Origin: Porphyrobacter sp.
GTDB taxonomy: Bacteria > Pseudomonadota > Alphaproteobacteria > Sphingomonadales > Sphingomonadaceae
Reading direction: 5' to 3'
Length of the DNA: 64,000 nt
Assembly: GCA_027531395.1 (NCBI GenBank)
Contig: JAPZRO010000004.1
Coordinates: forward strand, 682,001 to 746,000
The notes beneath the pieces were generated by a model. That model made no database searches. It was not told the origin of the DNA and saw only the letters and a program-made list of their open reading frames with translations. Position 1 is the first letter of the stretch. The number at the start of each line of letters is the position of its first letter. Below are positions 9,943 through 19,690 of this stretch, one piece after another. A program made the position numbers and the translations under genes.

Positions 9943-11430
9943 TTACGCGGCCTTGGGGTCAGCGAAGGGAAGCTCGGCGCTCTTGGCCTCGGCCAGTGCG
10001 AGGTCGGTGAGCGAGGTCGGATAGTCGCCGGTGAAGCAGGCGTCGCAGAATTGCGGGCGGGAGGGATCGCGCTTTTCCTGCCCGACCGCGCGGTAGAGCC
10101 CGTCGATCGAGATGAAGGCGAGGCTGTCGGCCTTGATGAACTCGCGCATCGGCTCCAGCTCCATGCGCGCGGCGAGCAGCTTCGAGCGTTCGGGCGTGTC
10201 GACACCGTAGAAGCAGGAATGGGCGGTCGGCGGGCTGGCGACGCGGAAGTGGACTTCCTTCGCGCCCGCCTCGCGCATCATCTCGACGATCTTGAGCGAG
10301 GTGGTGCCGCGCACGATCGAATCGTCGATCAGCACGATGCGCTTGCCTTCCACCAGCGCGCGGTTGGCATTGTGCTTGCGCTTGACGCTGGAGTGGCGCG
10401 CGCCGTCGCCCGGCTGGATGAAGGTGCGCCCGACATAGTGCGAGCGGATGATGCCGAGCTCGAAGGGAATGCCCGAGGCCTGCGCAAAGCCGAGCGCGGC
10501 CGGCACGCCGCTGTCGGGCACCGGCACGACCAGATCGGCCTCGCACGGTGCTTCCAAAGCGAGCTGCATCCCGATCGCCTTGCGCGCTTCGTAGACCGAA
10601 CGGCCGGCAAAGACGGAATCGGGGCGGCTGAAATAGACGTGCTCGAAGATGCAGGGGCGCGGAGCCGGGCTGCCGAAGGGACGCACCGAGCGGATCTGTC
10701 CGGCGAAATCGACCAGCACCAGCTCGCCCGGCTCGACTTCGCGGATGACCTCGGCGCCGACCACGTCGAAGGCCACGGTTTCCGAGGCGAACATGATCGA
10801 TTCGCCCATCCGGCCCATCACCAGCGGACGGATGCCCAGCGGATCGCGGCAGGCGATCATGCCTTCGGGCGTCATCACGATCAGGGCATAGGCGCCCTCG
10901 ACAAGCCGCAGCGCGTCCACCAGCCGGTCGGCAATGGTGGGATAGCGGCTGGTGGCGACGAGGTGGATGATCACCTCGGTATCCGAGGTCGACTGGAAGA
11001 TCGAACCCTTGTTCACCAGATCGGCGCGCAAGGTCATGGCGTTGGAAATATTGCCGTTATGCGCCACGGCAAAGCCGCCGCTGGCAAGATCGGCATAGAG
11101 CGGCTGGACGTTGCGCAGGCCCGAACCGCCGGTGGTGGAATAGCGCACGTGGCCGGCGGCCATGTGGCCGGGCAGTTCGGCAATCGCGTCGGAGGAGGAG
11201 AAATTCTCGGCAACGTGGCCAAGGCCGCGCCGCACATAGAATTCCTTGCCGTCCCAGCTGACGATTCCCGCCGCTTCCTGCCCGCGGTGCTGGAGCGCAT
11301 GGAGGCCCAGCGCCGTCATCGCAGCGGCATCCGACGCGTTGATCGCGCCAAAGATTCCGCATTCCTCGCGCAGCTTGTCGCCATCGGCATCGAGGAAGGG
11401 GTGAGTCACATTGAGGGGTGTCATCGGCAT
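9943..11430 (-). CDS. purF: Amidophosphoribosyltransferase, propeptide and Fe-S type
   Basis: First enzyme of purine synthesis: PRPP plus glutamine gives phosphoribosylamine. The protein has 495 residues. The glutaminase nucleophile is Cys24 (EECGIFGAI), so a 23-residue leader must be removed to expose it, as in the Bacillus subtilis type. The glutaminase domain (HALQHRGQEAAGI, AVAHNGNI) is followed by the PRPP-binding loop VLIDDSIVRGTT (about 365-376). Cysteines in RPCIFEHVYF, SCFYGVDTP and FCDACF match the four ligands of the structural 4Fe-4S cluster of that type. The ATG at 11430 is favoured over 11424 by AGGT spacing. It diverges from the lipoprotein-export permease gene. Confidence 0.94.
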   Translation of the reverse strand: MPMTPLNVTHPFLDADGDKLREECGIFGAINASDAAAMTALGLHALQHRGQEAAGIVSWDGKEFYVRRGLGHVAENFSSSDAIAELPGHMAAGHVRYSTTGGSGLRNVQPLYADLASGGFAVAHNGNISNAMTLRADLVNKGSIFQSTSDTEVIIHLVATSRYPTIADRLVDALRLVEGAYALIVMTPEGMIACRDPLGIRPLVMGRMGESIMFASETVAFDVVGAEVIREVEPGELVLVDFAGQIRSVRPFGSPAPRPCIFEHVYFSRPDSVFAGRSVYEARKAIGMQLALEAPCEADLVVPVPDSGVPAALGFAQASGIPFELGIIRSHYVGRTFIQPGDGARHSSVKRKHNANRALVEGKRIVLIDDSIVRGTTSLKIVEMMREAGAKEVHFRVASPPTAHSCFYGVDTPERSKLLAARMELEPMREFIKADSLAFISIDGLYRAVGQEKRDPSRPQFCDACFTGDYPTSLTDLALAEAKSAELPFADPKAA

Positions 11431-11656
11431 CACCAGACCTGCCCGCAATCCTGCCGCGGGGTGGGCACAGCCCCAATGGCGATGTGACGGATCAATTACA
11501 AGGGAAAGCAGGCCTGCGATGCCCGCCTTTTTGCTGACCCGAGTGTGACAGGAGGCGGGTGCAATCGGGCGGGGAAGGCGCGTCACCTTGGGATTGCGGC
11601 TGGTTGGCGCGCATTCTACAGGCAGCGTTCACCATACAGGCAGCACGCAACCTCTC
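11431..11656. promoter_or_regulatory. Divergent promoter region purF / lipoprotein-export permease, with a 10-bp direct repeat
   Basis: This 226-base gap lies between two divergent genes and so must hold promoters for both. The only clear structure is a perfect direct repeat, TACAGGCAGC at 11617-11626 and 11635-11644, with an 18-base period, just upstream of the permease start. It could be an operator but may be chance. No confident -35/-10 pair was seen on either strand. Confidence 0.35.
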
Positions 11657-12910
11657 ATGCTCTCCCCGTTCGAATGGATGATCGCCAAGCGCTACCTCTG
11701 GCCCGGCAAGGGCGAGGCCTTCATCGCGCTGGTCGCGGCGATTGCGGTGGGCGTGGTGTCGCTCTCGGTCGCGCTGCTGGTGGTGGTGATGAGCGTGATG
11801 AACGGCTTTCGCGCCGAACTGCTCGACAAGATAGTGGGTTTGAATGGCCATGCCATCGTGCAGGCCTATGGCGGCAAGCTCGACAACTGGCAAAGTGTGC
11901 TCGCCAATGTCGAGCGCACCCCGGGCGTCGTCGAAGCCTCGCCGCTGATCGAGCAGCCGCTGCTGATCAGCTTCGACGGGCGGGTGGAAGCGGTGTTCGT
12001 GCGCGGCGAGACCGACAAGAATATCGGCGCGCTGGGCGACAAGGTGGTGATGGGCGACATCCGCACGCTCTACCAGGCCTCGGCGGTCGGGGCGGCGGGC
12101 CGTGTGGCGATCGGTTCGCGGCTGGCGCAGAACCTCGGCATCCGGGTGGGCGATACGATCACGATCATCAACCCGCAGGGCCGCGCGACCCCGTTCGGCA
12201 CCTCGATCCGCCAGATCGGCTACGAAGTCGGCGCGATCTTCGAGGTCGGCATCTACGACTATGACGAGAAGTTCGTCGTCCTGCCGATCAGGGAGGCGCA
12301 GACATTGTTGCTGATGGGCGACAAGATCGGGATGATCGAAGTCACCGTGGAAGACCCGGACAAGGTCGGCGAAATCCTCCAGCCGATGGCCGACAAGCTG
12401 GCGGGGCAGGCGGTGGTGTCGGACTGGAAGACCATCAACTCGGCGCTGTTCGAGGCCTTGCAGGTTGAACGCGTGGCGATGTTCTTTGCCTTGAGTTTCA
12501 TGGTGGTGGTGGCATCTTTCAACATTCTTTCGAGCCTGGTCATGCTGGTGCGCGCCAAGACCCGCGACATCGCGATCATGCGCACCATGGGCGCGACGCG
12601 GCGGAGCCTGCTCAAGATCTTCGTCACCACCGGCACCACCATCGGCGCGATCGGCACGGCGTCAGGGCTGGTGCTGGGCGCGGTGGTGCTGTTCTTCCGC
12701 GAGCAGATCGTTGCTGCCATCGCCTTCACCACCGGCCAGCAGATCTGGGATCCGGAGGTGCGTTTCCTTTCCACCCTGCCGTCGCGCACCGATCCGTGGG
12801 AGATCCTCGGCATCGTGTGCCTCGCGCTCGGGATGAGCTTCCTCGCGACGCTCTATCCCGCGCTGAAGGCAGCCAATACCGATCCGGTGCAGGTGCTGCG
12901 CTATGAATAG
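11657..12910 (+). CDS. Lipoprotein-releasing ABC transporter permease (LolC/LolE family)
   Basis: Inner-membrane subunit of the Lol exporter, which extracts mature lipoproteins from the inner membrane for delivery to the outer membrane. The protein has 417 residues with the LolCE architecture. The start [11 protein letters not shown] is typical of the family. Transmembrane helix 1 spans about 22-47, a large periplasmic domain about 50-260, and three FtsX-type helices lie in the C-terminal 150 residues (around [18 protein letters not shown], then about 325-350 and 380-400). The end DPVQVLRYE is characteristic. Only one permease gene accompanies lolD here, which suggests a homodimeric (LolF-like) exporter. 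The reading frame extends upstream, but the ATG at 11657 fits the family start. Confidence 0.9.
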   Translation: MLSPFEWMIAKRYLWPGKGEAFIALVAAIAVGVVSLSVALLVVVMSVMNGFRAELLDKIVGLNGHAIVQAYGGKLDNWQSVLANVERTPGVVEASPLIEQPLLISFDGRVEAVFVRGETDKNIGALGDKVVMGDIRTLYQASAVGAAGRVAIGSRLAQNLGIRVGDTITIINPQGRATPFGTSIRQIGYEVGAIFEVGIYDYDEKFVVLPIREAQTLLLMGDKIGMIEVTVEDPDKVGEILQPMADKLAGQAVVSDWKTINSALFEALQVERVAMFFALSFMVVVASFNILSSLVMLVRAKTRDIAIMRTMGATRRSLLKIFVTTGTTIGAIGTASGLVLGAVVLFFREQIVAAIAFTTGQQIWDPEVRFLSTLPSRTDPWEILGIVCLALGMSFLATLYPALKAANTDPVQVLRYE

Positions 12911-13583
12911 CCTCCAGCCGATCGTCTCGCTCAAGGGGCTCAAGCGCTCCTTTGAACAGGGTGGGCAGCGCATCGACGTGCTGCGCGGCGTGAACCTCGA
13001 CATCATGCCGGGCGAGATCGTCGCGCTGCTGGGGCCGTCGGGCTCGGGCAAGTCGACCATGCTTCAGGCGATCGGCCTGCTCGAAGGCGGGTTCGAGGGT
13101 TCGATCGCCATCGCCGGGCAGCAGGCGGAACATCTCGCCGGTGACGAGCGCACGCAGCTGCGCCGCGAGCATCTCGGCTTCGTCTACCAGTTCCACCATC
13201 TGCTGCCCGATTTCGACGCGCGCGAGAACGTGGTGATGCCGCAGATGATCCGCGGCGTGGCGCGCGAGGCGGCCGAGGCGCGCGCCGATGCGCTCCTGAC
13301 CGGCCTCGGCCTCGGCGAGCGCCTGACCCACCGGCCCAGCCAGCTTTCGGGCGGCGAGCAGCAGCGCGTCGCGGTCGCCCGTGCGCTCGCCAACCGGCCG
13401 ACGCTGGTGCTGGCGGACGAGCCGACCGGCAATCTCGACGAGGCGACCTCGGACGTGGTGCTCGGCCAGTTCCTCGCGCTGGTGCGGGGCGAGGGCAGTG
13501 CGGGGCTGGTCGCCACCCACAACGAACGCCTCGCCGCGCGGATGGACCGGGTGGTGCGGTTGAAGGACGGCGTGCTCGTCTGA
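12903..13583 (+). CDS. lolD: Lipoprotein-releasing ABC transporter ATPase LolD
   Basis: ATP-binding subunit that powers lipoprotein release together with the preceding permease. It has 226 residues. Walker A GPSGSGKS is at 44-51, the Q-loop region [10 protein letters not shown] at about 95-104, the ABC signature LSGGEQ at 148-153, and Walker B VLADEP at about 169-174 followed by TGNLDEAT. This combination is that of the LolD/MacB-like o228 family. The start codon lies inside the permease gene (8-base overlap), so the pair is translationally coupled. Confidence 0.93.
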   Translation: MNSLQPIVSLKGLKRSFEQGGQRIDVLRGVNLDIMPGEIVALLGPSGSGKSTMLQAIGLLEGGFEGSIAIAGQQAEHLAGDERTQLRREHLGFVYQFHHLLPDFDARENVVMPQMIRGVAREAAEARADALLTGLGLGERLTHRPSQLSGGEQQRVAVARALANRPTLVLADEPTGNLDEATSDVVLGQFLALVRGEGSAGLVATHNERLAARMDRVVRLKDGVLV

Positions 13584-13673
13584 CGCGGGCCAGCGCGCGC
13601 GCCTTTTTCGGGCAATCGGATGTTGATCCGCCGCCCGCCTCGTGCGAACCATTTGCCAGACAAGGGGGTAGAT

Positions 13674-13907
13674 ATGGCGGGACTTGATTGGGATGCCGAG
13701 GCAACCCTTCACGAGCGTGACGATGGCGGCTCCGAGCTCCAGTACAATTTCGCCGTCCTCAAGAAGGGCCCCTTGCGCGAGCTGGTGGCCGCTGTGGTCG
13801 GCATGGACGGCGCGCAGCGCGCGCGCGTCGTGATCGAGGTTGCGGGCGGCAAGTCGCTCAATCTCGGCGAAATTCTCGAACTTGCGGCCAGGGAGGGCAT
13901 GGCATGA
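13674..13907 (+). CDS. Small hypothetical protein upstream of glutathione peroxidase
   Basis: A 77-residue soluble protein with no family I recognise. It is charged and mixed alpha/beta in character (AGLDWDAEATLHERDDGGSE, then a hydrophobic core and an ARVVIEVAGGKSL segment). A strong AAGGGGG ribosome-binding site stands ahead of the ATG at 13674. Its stop overlaps the start of the peroxidase gene by four bases (ATGA), so it is very likely translated. A link to peroxide defence is suggested only by this coupling. Confidence 0.72.
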   Translation: MAGLDWDAEATLHERDDGGSELQYNFAVLKKGPLRELVAAVVGMDGAQRARVVIEVAGGKSLNLGEILELAAREGMA

Positions 13908-14383
13908 CCACGATTGCCGATTTCACCGTCACCACCAATCGCGGGCAGGAGCTCGCACTGAAGGAAAAGCTCGGCAAGGTGCTGCTGGTGGTCAACACCG
14001 CCAGCAAGTGCGGCTTCACCCCGCAATATGACGGGCTGGAGAAGATCTACCAGCAGTTCAAGGACAAGGATTTCGAGGTGCTGGGCTTCCCCTGCAACCA
14101 GTTCGGCGCGCAGGAGCCCGGCAGCGCCGACGAGATCGCCGAGTTCTGCAAGATCAACTTCGGCGTGACCTTCCCGCTGATGGCCAAGGTCGACGTCAAC
14201 GGCGACAATGCTTCGCCGCTGTTCGACTGGATGAAGAAGGAAGCCAAGGGGCTGATGGGCTCGACCTCGATCAAGTGGAACTTCACCAAGTTCCTGATCG
14301 ACCGCGAGGGCAATGTGGTGAAGCGCTACGCGCCGACCGACAAACCCGAGAGCATCGCGAAGGACATCGAGAAGCTGCTGTGA
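13904..14383 (+). CDS. Glutathione peroxidase (cysteine type)
   Basis: Thiol peroxidase of the GPx family that reduces peroxides with glutathione or thioredoxin. The protein has 159 residues. The peroxidatic residue is an ordinary Cys at position 36 (NTASKCGFTPQY), not selenocysteine. The family signature GFPCNQFGAQEP is at about 61-72, and the Trp-Asn pair (KWNFTKFL) at about 124 completes the active site. The extra Cys in FPCNQF resembles the resolving Cys of thioredoxin-dependent GPxs, so the reductant is uncertain. It is coupled to the small upstream gene by an ATGA overlap. No signal peptide, so cytoplasmic. Confidence 0.92.
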   Translation: MTTIADFTVTTNRGQELALKEKLGKVLLVVNTASKCGFTPQYDGLEKIYQQFKDKDFEVLGFPCNQFGAQEPGSADEIAEFCKINFGVTFPLMAKVDVNGDNASPLFDWMKKEAKGLMGSTSIKWNFTKFLIDREGNVVKRYAPTDKPESIAKDIEKLL

Positions 14384-14393
14384 TGCGGCGGCG

Positions 14394-14678
14394 ATGAGCG
14401 CCGAAGCCGAGAGGACGACCGTCTGGCACAGGCTCCTGTGGGTGCCGGCCTTCGCCGCGCTCGTGGCGGCGGTGCTGTTTCTCGCCGGAGCGATCGGAAA
14501 AGGGGCCGCCGGCCTTGTCTGTTCGGCCAGCTGGCTTGCGTGGTGGATCCCCGCGGCGGTCCTGGCGTGGCGGTCGCGCGGGGGTGTCCCTCCGCTGCCG
14601 AAATCCGTTGGCTATTCCTTCGTGATTGGCTGTGCGGCCTCCTACGGCGTGATTTGGGGCGTGACGCTGATCGACTGA
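14394..14678 (+). CDS. Small hypothetical membrane protein
   Basis: A 94-residue protein with three predicted transmembrane segments (about 13-33, 38-57 and 71-91) and the short basic loop WRSRGGVPPLPKS between the second and third. The family is not recognised. It starts 10 bases after glutathione peroxidase and may belong to the same transcript. The hydrophobic pattern and G+C-rich third positions support a real gene, but there is no distinctive ribosome-binding site. Confidence 0.6.
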   Translation: MSAEAERTTVWHRLLWVPAFAALVAAVLFLAGAIGKGAAGLVCSASWLAWWIPAAVLAWRSRGGVPPLPKSVGYSFVIGCAASYGVIWGVTLID

Positions 14679-14747
14679 GCGCCCGCCTGTGGAGAATTAA
14701 CCCGCACGGGAGCTTCCGAAATCGGCGCAAATTCCTAAACTGCGCGC

Positions 14748-17700
14748 ATGGCCTTCGCTCCCTTTGTCCCCCTGCGCGTGCTGTCGTCCTATTCGATGCT
14801 CGAAGGGGCGATCGATCCCAAGGCGATTGCCAAGCTGGCCAAGGAGCGCGGCTTTCCCGCGATCGCGATCTGCGACCGCAATGGCCTCTACGGCATCATG
14901 GCCTTCGCCAGCGCCTGCAAGGGCGAAGGCGTGCAGCCGATCATCGGCACGCTGCTGGGCGTGGCGCGCGAGGGCGTGGAAGGATCGGGCGCGCGGGCGA
15001 TCGACTACCTGCCGCTCTATGCGCAGGACGACGAGGGCTATGCCAACCTCTGCCACCTCGTCAGCAAGGCGCATCTCGACCGCCCGCTCGAGCTTGATCC
15101 GCACGTGACCCTCGCCGATCTCGAAGGCCGCACCGGCGGGCTGATCGCGCTCACCGGCGCGGGCGAGGGCGGGCTGACCCGGCTGCTCGCGGACGGGCAG
15201 CACGAGGCGGCGGCGCGGCTGGCGGACCGGCTCGAAGCGCTGTTTCCGGGGCGGCTCTATGTCGAGATCGCGCGCGGCGGCGATCCGGTGGCAGAGCGGG
15301 CCGAGGAGGCGCTGATCGACCTGGCCTATGCCCGCGACCTGCCGCTGGTCGCCACCAACCCCGCCAACTTCGCCGAGCCGCACGAATACAAGGCGCATGA
15401 CGCGATGCTGTGCATTGCGCATTCGACCCAGATCGAGGCCGAGGACCGCCCGCGCTCCAACCGCGAGGCCTATGTCAAGTCGGCCAGCATGATGGAGGAG
15501 CTGTTCGCCGACCTGCCCGAGGGGCTGGCCAACACGCTCGTCATCGCCCAGCGGTGCGCCCTCGCGCCGCCCTATCGCAAGCCGATCCTGCCGAGCCTTG
15601 CGGGCGATCTGGCGGGCGAGGCGCGGATGCTGGCGGAGGATTCGCGCGCCGGGCTCGAGGCGCGGCTCGCGGCCTATCCCGATCTCACCGAGGAGGAGCG
15701 CCGCGCCTACTTCGAGCGGCTCGAATTCGAGATCGACGTGATCGTGAAGATGGGCTTTCCCGGCTACTTCCTGATCGTTGCCGACTTCATCAAGTGGGCC
15801 AAGGATCAGGGCATTCCGGTGGGGCCGGGCCGTGGTTCGGGCGCGGGCTCGGCGGTGGCCTGGGCGCTGACTATCACCGATCTCGATCCGATCCGGCTGG
15901 GGCTGCTGTTCGAGCGCTTCCTCAACCCCGAACGCGTGTCGATGCCCGACTTCGATATCGACTTTTGCGAAACGCGGCGCGGCGAGGTGATCCGCTACGT
16001 GCAAGCGAAATACGGCGCCGACCACGTCGCGCAGATCATCACCTTCGGCAAGCTGAAGGCCCGCGCGGTGCTGCGCGATTGCGGGCGCATCCTGCAGATG
16101 AGCTACGGGCAGGTCGACCGGCTGTGCAAGATGGTGCCCAACCATCCGACCGACCCCTGGACCCTGCCGCGCGCCCTGAACGGAGCGGCCGACTTCAAGC
16201 GCGAATACGACAATGACAACGAGGTGAAGCGCCTCGTCGATCTGGCGATGCAGCTCGAAGGCCTGCCGCGCAATTCCTCGACCCATGCGGCAGGCGTGGT
16301 GATCGGGGATCGCCCGCTGGCCGAGTTGGTGCCGCTTTACCGCGATCCGCGCTCGGACATGCCGGTGACGCAGTTCGACATGAAGCATGTCGAATCCTCG
16401 GGCCTCGTGAAGTTCGACTTCCTCGGTTTGAAGACGCTCTCGGTGCTGCGCAAGGCGGTCGATCTGCTGGCGCGGCGCGGGATCGCGATCGATCTGGGCG
16501 CGCTCGCGCTCGATGATCCGGCGGTCTATGATCTGATGAAGGCGGGTAACACGGTCGGCGTGTTCCAGCTGGAATCCGAAGGCATGCGGCGCACGCTGAA
16601 GGCCGTGAAGCCGACCAATTTCGGCGACATCATCGCACTCGTCTCGCTCTACCGCCCCGGCCCGATGGACAACATTCCGCTGTTCGGCCAGCGCAAGGCG
16701 GGGCTGGTGCCGATCGAATATCCGCACCCCAAGCTCGAAGGCATCCTCGCCGAGACCTACGGCATCTTCGTCTATCAGGAACAGGTGATGCAGGCCGCGC
16801 AAGTGCTGGCGGGCTATTCGCTCGGCGATGCGGACCTGTTGCGCCGCGCGATGGGCAAGAAGGTGCAGGCCGAGATGGACGCCCAGCGCGGCCGCTTTGT
16901 CGAGGGCTGCAAGGCGGTCTCCGACATCGACGCCAAGCGCGCCAATGAGCTGTTCGACTTGATCGACAAGTTTGCCGGCTACGGCTTCAACAAGTCGCAC
17001 GCCGCCGCCTATGCCCTGCTCGCCTACCAGACCGGCTGGATGAAGGCGCATTATCCGGAGGAATTCTACGCCGCCTCGATGTGCTTCGACATGCACCAGT
17101 CGGACAAGCTCAGCGTGTTCGTTGACGATGCGCGGCGCTATCCCAACGGGCAGGGCGGGGTCGAGGTGCTGCCGCCCTGCATCAACGCTTCCGAGGCCCG
17201 CTTCAGCGTCGAGCAGACCGATCACGGCTATGGGTTACGCTATGCGCTCGCCGGGATCCGTAATGTCGGCGAGAAGGCGATGGAGGCGATCGTGGCCGAA
17301 CGCGAGGCGGGCGGGCCCTTCACCAGTCTCAAGGACTTCTTCGAACGCCTGCCGCAGGGCACGATGAACCGCCGCCAGCTCGAAGGGCTGATCTGCGCCG
17401 GCGCGCTCGACAGCCTCGAGCCTGACCGTGCGCTGCTTTATGCCAATGCCGAGCTGCTGCTGGCGGTGGCCGATGCGGCGATGCGCGAACGCAGCAGCGG
17501 GCAGGCCGGGCTGTTCGGCGGCGAGGATGCCGCCAGCGACGACCTGCGCCTTGCCGCCGCCGCGCCGTGGAGCAAGCCCGAGCGCATGGCCAAGGAGCGC
17601 GAGAATTTCGGCTTCTACTTCTCCGCCCATCCGGTGCAGCAATATCGCGAACTCGCCTCGGCCAATGGCGCGCGCACCTATCAGAGCCTGATGGAGGGCG

Positions 17701-18260
17701 GCGCGCCTGCGGGCGGGCGCGGGACGGCGGTGATGGCGGTGCTGGTTGAAGGCATGACCAAGGCGCGCACCCGCAAGGGCGGCACCTTCGTGCGCGCCGA
17801 TTTCTCCGACAGTTCCGGCCAGTTCTCCGCCGCCTGCTTCGAGGAAGCGCTGGTGCCCCAGTTCGAACGCTGGGCCGAGGATGGCGAGTGCCTGCTGCTG
17901 ACGGTCGAGCTCGACGCGCCCAACCCCGACGAGCCGCCGCGCCTCACCGTGCGCAGCGCCCGCCCGCTGAGCGCGGTGAGCGGGGCGACGCCGATGCAAT
18001 TGAAGGCCGACGTCTCCAGCCTCGATGCGCTGCTCGAACTCAAGATCGCGCTCGATGTCGAGGATGACTGCGATTTCGTCGGCAATGGCGAGGTGGTGGT
18101 GCGGCTGCTGCTGGACAGCGGCGGGCACGCGCAGATGCGGCTCGGGCGCGGCTTCCTGCTGTCGGGCGAAATGGCCGAGCGACTGGCCGAGGTGCCGGGC
18201 ATCAGCAACGTCGAGCTGGTGCCGGTGAAGAGCAAGGCGGCGCTGCGCCTCGTCGCCTAA
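14748..18260 (+). CDS. dnaE: DNA polymerase III subunit alpha
   Basis: Replicative DNA polymerase, C-family DnaE1, 1170 residues. The N-terminal PHP domain begins FVPLRVLSSYSMLEGAI. The palm carries PDFDIDF with Asp at 401 and 403, the same numbering as the catalytic aspartates of E. coli DnaE; GPGRGSGAGS just before it holds the incoming nucleotide. PMDNIPLFGQRK and the KSHAAAYALLAYQT fingers segment follow. A helix-hairpin-helix (about 835-860) and an OB-fold (about 990-1070) complete the usual order. The length and single PHP copy argue for DnaE1 rather than the error-prone ImuC/DnaE2. The ATG fits the family start; the gene stands about 70 bases after the preceding one. Confidence 0.96.
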   Translation: MAFAPFVPLRVLSSYSMLEGAIDPKAIAKLAKERGFPAIAICDRNGLYGIMAFASACKGEGVQPIIGTLLGVAREGVEGSGARAIDYLPLYAQDDEGYANLCHLVSKAHLDRPLELDPHVTLADLEGRTGGLIALTGAGEGGLTRLLADGQHEAAARLADRLEALFPGRLYVEIARGGDPVAERAEEALIDLAYARDLPLVATNPANFAEPHEYKAHDAMLCIAHSTQIEAEDRPRSNREAYVKSASMMEELFADLPEGLANTLVIAQRCALAPPYRKPILPSLAGDLAGEARMLAEDSRAGLEARLAAYPDLTEEERRAYFERLEFEIDVIVKMGFPGYFLIVADFIKWAKDQGIPVGPGRGSGAGSAVAWALTITDLDPIRLGLLFERFLNPERVSMPDFDIDFCETRRGEVIRYVQAKYGADHVAQIITFGKLKARAVLRDCGRILQMSYGQVDRLCKMVPNHPTDPWTLPRALNGAADFKREYDNDNEVKRLVDLAMQLEGLPRNSSTHAAGVVIGDRPLAELVPLYRDPRSDMPVTQFDMKHVESSGLVKFDFLGLKTLSVLRKAVDLLARRGIAIDLGALALDDPAVYDLMKAGNTVGVFQLESEGMRRTLKAVKPTNFGDIIALVSLYRPGPMDNIPLFGQRKAGLVPIEYPHPKLEGILAETYGIFVYQEQVMQAAQVLAGYSLGDADLLRRAMGKKVQAEMDAQRGRFVEGCKAVSDIDAKRANELFDLIDKFAGYGFNKSHAAAYALLAYQTGWMKAHYPEEFYAASMCFDMHQSDKLSVFVDDARRYPNGQGGVEVLPPCINASEARFSVEQTDHGYGLRYALAGIRNVGEKAMEAIVAEREAGGPFTSLKDFFERLPQGTMNRRQLEGLICAGALDSLEPDRALLYANAELLLAVADAAMRERSSGQAGLFGGEDAASDDLRLAAAAPWSKPERMAKERENFGFYFSAHPVQQYRELASANGARTYQSLMEGGAPAGGRGTAVMAVLVEGMTKARTRKGGTFVRADFSDSSGQFSAACFEEALVPQFERWAEDGECLLLTVELDAPNPDEPPRLTVRSARPLSAVSGATPMQLKADVSSLDALLELKIALDVEDDCDFVGNGEVVVRLLLDSGGHAQMRLGRGFLLSGEMAERLAEVPGISNVELVPVKSKAALRLVA

Positions 18261-18265
18261 AAAAA

Positions 18266-18287
18266 GGGGGCGGACAGCGCCGCCCCC
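18266..18287 (-). terminator. Rho-independent terminator for the ompA-like gene
   Basis: A perfect 8-bp G+C stem (GGGGGCGG at 18266-18273, CCGCCCCC at 18280-18287) with a 6-base loop. Read on the minus strand it is followed at once by seven T residues (complement of the A run at 18259-18265), the standard intrinsic-terminator form. It lies about 30 bases past the ompA-like stop codon. The T run overlaps the dnaE stop codon. For the plus strand there is a hairpin but no good T run. Confidence 0.85.
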
Positions 18288-18316
18288 AGTTTCAGGTGCT
18301 TTCTGAAAGGTAAGGC

Positions 18317-19456
18317 CTACATCCCCGAGCCGGGGCCGTAGGTCACCTCGACGCGGCGGTTCTGCGCCTCGCGCACGCCGTCGGCGGTGGGGACGCGCGG
18401 CTGGCTCTCGCCAAAGGCCTCGGCCATGATCCGCGCATCGGGGATGCCGCGCCCGGTCATGTAGCTGCGCACCGCGGCGTTGCGGCGCTCGGCAAGGCCC
18501 ACGTTGTAGCGCGCGCTGCCCGAGGTGTCGGTGTGACCGGCCAGCATCACCCTCGCCATGCCGCAATTGCCATAGGCGGTGATCGCGTTGTCGAGGATGG
18601 TCGCGGCCTCTGCGGTGATCTCCGACTTGTCGAAGTCGAAGAACACGATGAACGGCCCCGTGGCGCAAGCCGGCTTGGGCGGCGGCGGCGGGGGCGGCGG
18701 TGCAGGCGGCGGCGGTGCCGGCGGCGGGGGAGCAGGCGGCGGCGGAGGGGGCGGCGGCGGCGGAGCCTCCTTGCCGCCAAAATTGTAAACCAGGCTCGCG
18801 AGAACCGAATGCGCGGTGTAGCCCGCCTCGATCGGCACGCCGTTCGCTGCTTCGAGCTCGAACCCGTCGGCCACGAAATAGCGGTACTTCACCCCGATAT
18901 CGACGCGCTCGCTCACCGCCACCCGCAGGCCGCCCAGCAGCTGCCAGGCGAAATCGGTCGCGCTGTCGTCGATCACCGTGCCGACGCCCGCGACCTCGAC
19001 CGGCAGATCGAGATTGGCGATGCCGACCCCGCCACCGGCGAAGAACTGCACGCCGCCGTCCTTGCCAACTTCGAGAAGGCCGTTGAGCATCCCGCTCCAG
19101 ATCGACAGGTCTTCCTCGTTCTGCACCACCGTGCCCGGCGGCACCGTGAGGCCGCCCGGTAGGATGCCGGAATTGACCACTGTCAGCCCGTCATAGCCGT
19201 TGCGCTTGTAGCCGCCCTCGGCCTCGAGCCGGAGCGCGCCGAAGTCGTAACCGACCACGACATCGGCATCGATCCCGCTGTTGGTGTCGGCAAAGGCGCC
19301 GTTGGTCTGCGGGTCGGTGTTGGCGAGATCGACATCGACCTGGTCTTCGAGGCTGACGCCGCCGTTGACCCCGATGTAGAACTGCCCGTCGCGGGCCTGT
19401 GCGGGCATGGCAATGCCCATCGCCGCGCCTGCCAGAAGAACTGCCGTAAACCTCAT
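18317..19456 (-). CDS. OmpA-like outer-membrane protein with proline-rich linker
   Basis: A 379-residue outer-membrane protein that probably tethers the membrane to peptidoglycan. A signal peptide ends near AQA-R (residue 21). An eight-strand-type beta-barrel covers about 22-225 (FYIGVNGGVSLED, then alternating aromatic strands up to LVYNFGG). A linker of about 33 residues, almost all Pro with Ala (about 229-262), leads to an OmpA/MotB domain (about 265-375) with FFDFDKSEI, GHTDTSGS and NRRVEV, the peptidoglycan-binding features. GGAGGGCGGAG precedes the ATG. It is transcribed toward dnaE and ends in its own terminator. Confidence 0.92.
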   Translation of the reverse strand: MRFTAVLLAGAAMGIAMPAQARDGQFYIGVNGGVSLEDQVDVDLANTDPQTNGAFADTNSGIDADVVVGYDFGALRLEAEGGYKRNGYDGLTVVNSGILPGGLTVPPGTVVQNEEDLSIWSGMLNGLLEVGKDGGVQFFAGGGVGIANLDLPVEVAGVGTVIDDSATDFAWQLLGGLRVAVSERVDIGVKYRYFVADGFELEAANGVPIEAGYTAHSVLASLVYNFGGKEAPPPPPPPPPPAPPPPAPPPPAPPPPPPPPKPACATGPFIVFFDFDKSEITAEAATILDNAITAYGNCGMARVMLAGHTDTSGSARYNVGLAERRNAAVRSYMTGRGIPDARIMAEAFGESQPRVPTADGVREAQNRRVEVTYGPGSGM

Positions 19457-19690
19457 CTCCGCCCTCCGGGTGGTTGATAATGCTCCATTCTTTAGGCGCG
19501 CTGCATGGCAAGCTTGTGACAGCCAGTGCGATGGTTCGCGCCGGGTGTTGCGCGGCGGGGCCGGGCGAGATTGCGAATGCTGCGCAAGGGCGATTGCCAA
19601 GCGCAAGAGGCGAAGGCATGGAAGCGCGCTGGATACATCATCACCCGCGCGAAAATGCGCAGCGGGTCACCATCGAGGAGAGAGACGACA

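Noticed and set aside
14697-17225. An 842-codon open frame on the minus strand
   Set aside because: It is antisense to dnaE, rich in H/R/A/D/G with no domain sense; a shadow of high third-position G+C.
18669-18769. Short tandem GGCGGC-like repeats resembling a CRISPR or microsatellite
   Set aside because: They encode the proline-rich linker of the OmpA-like protein; no spacer/repeat structure.
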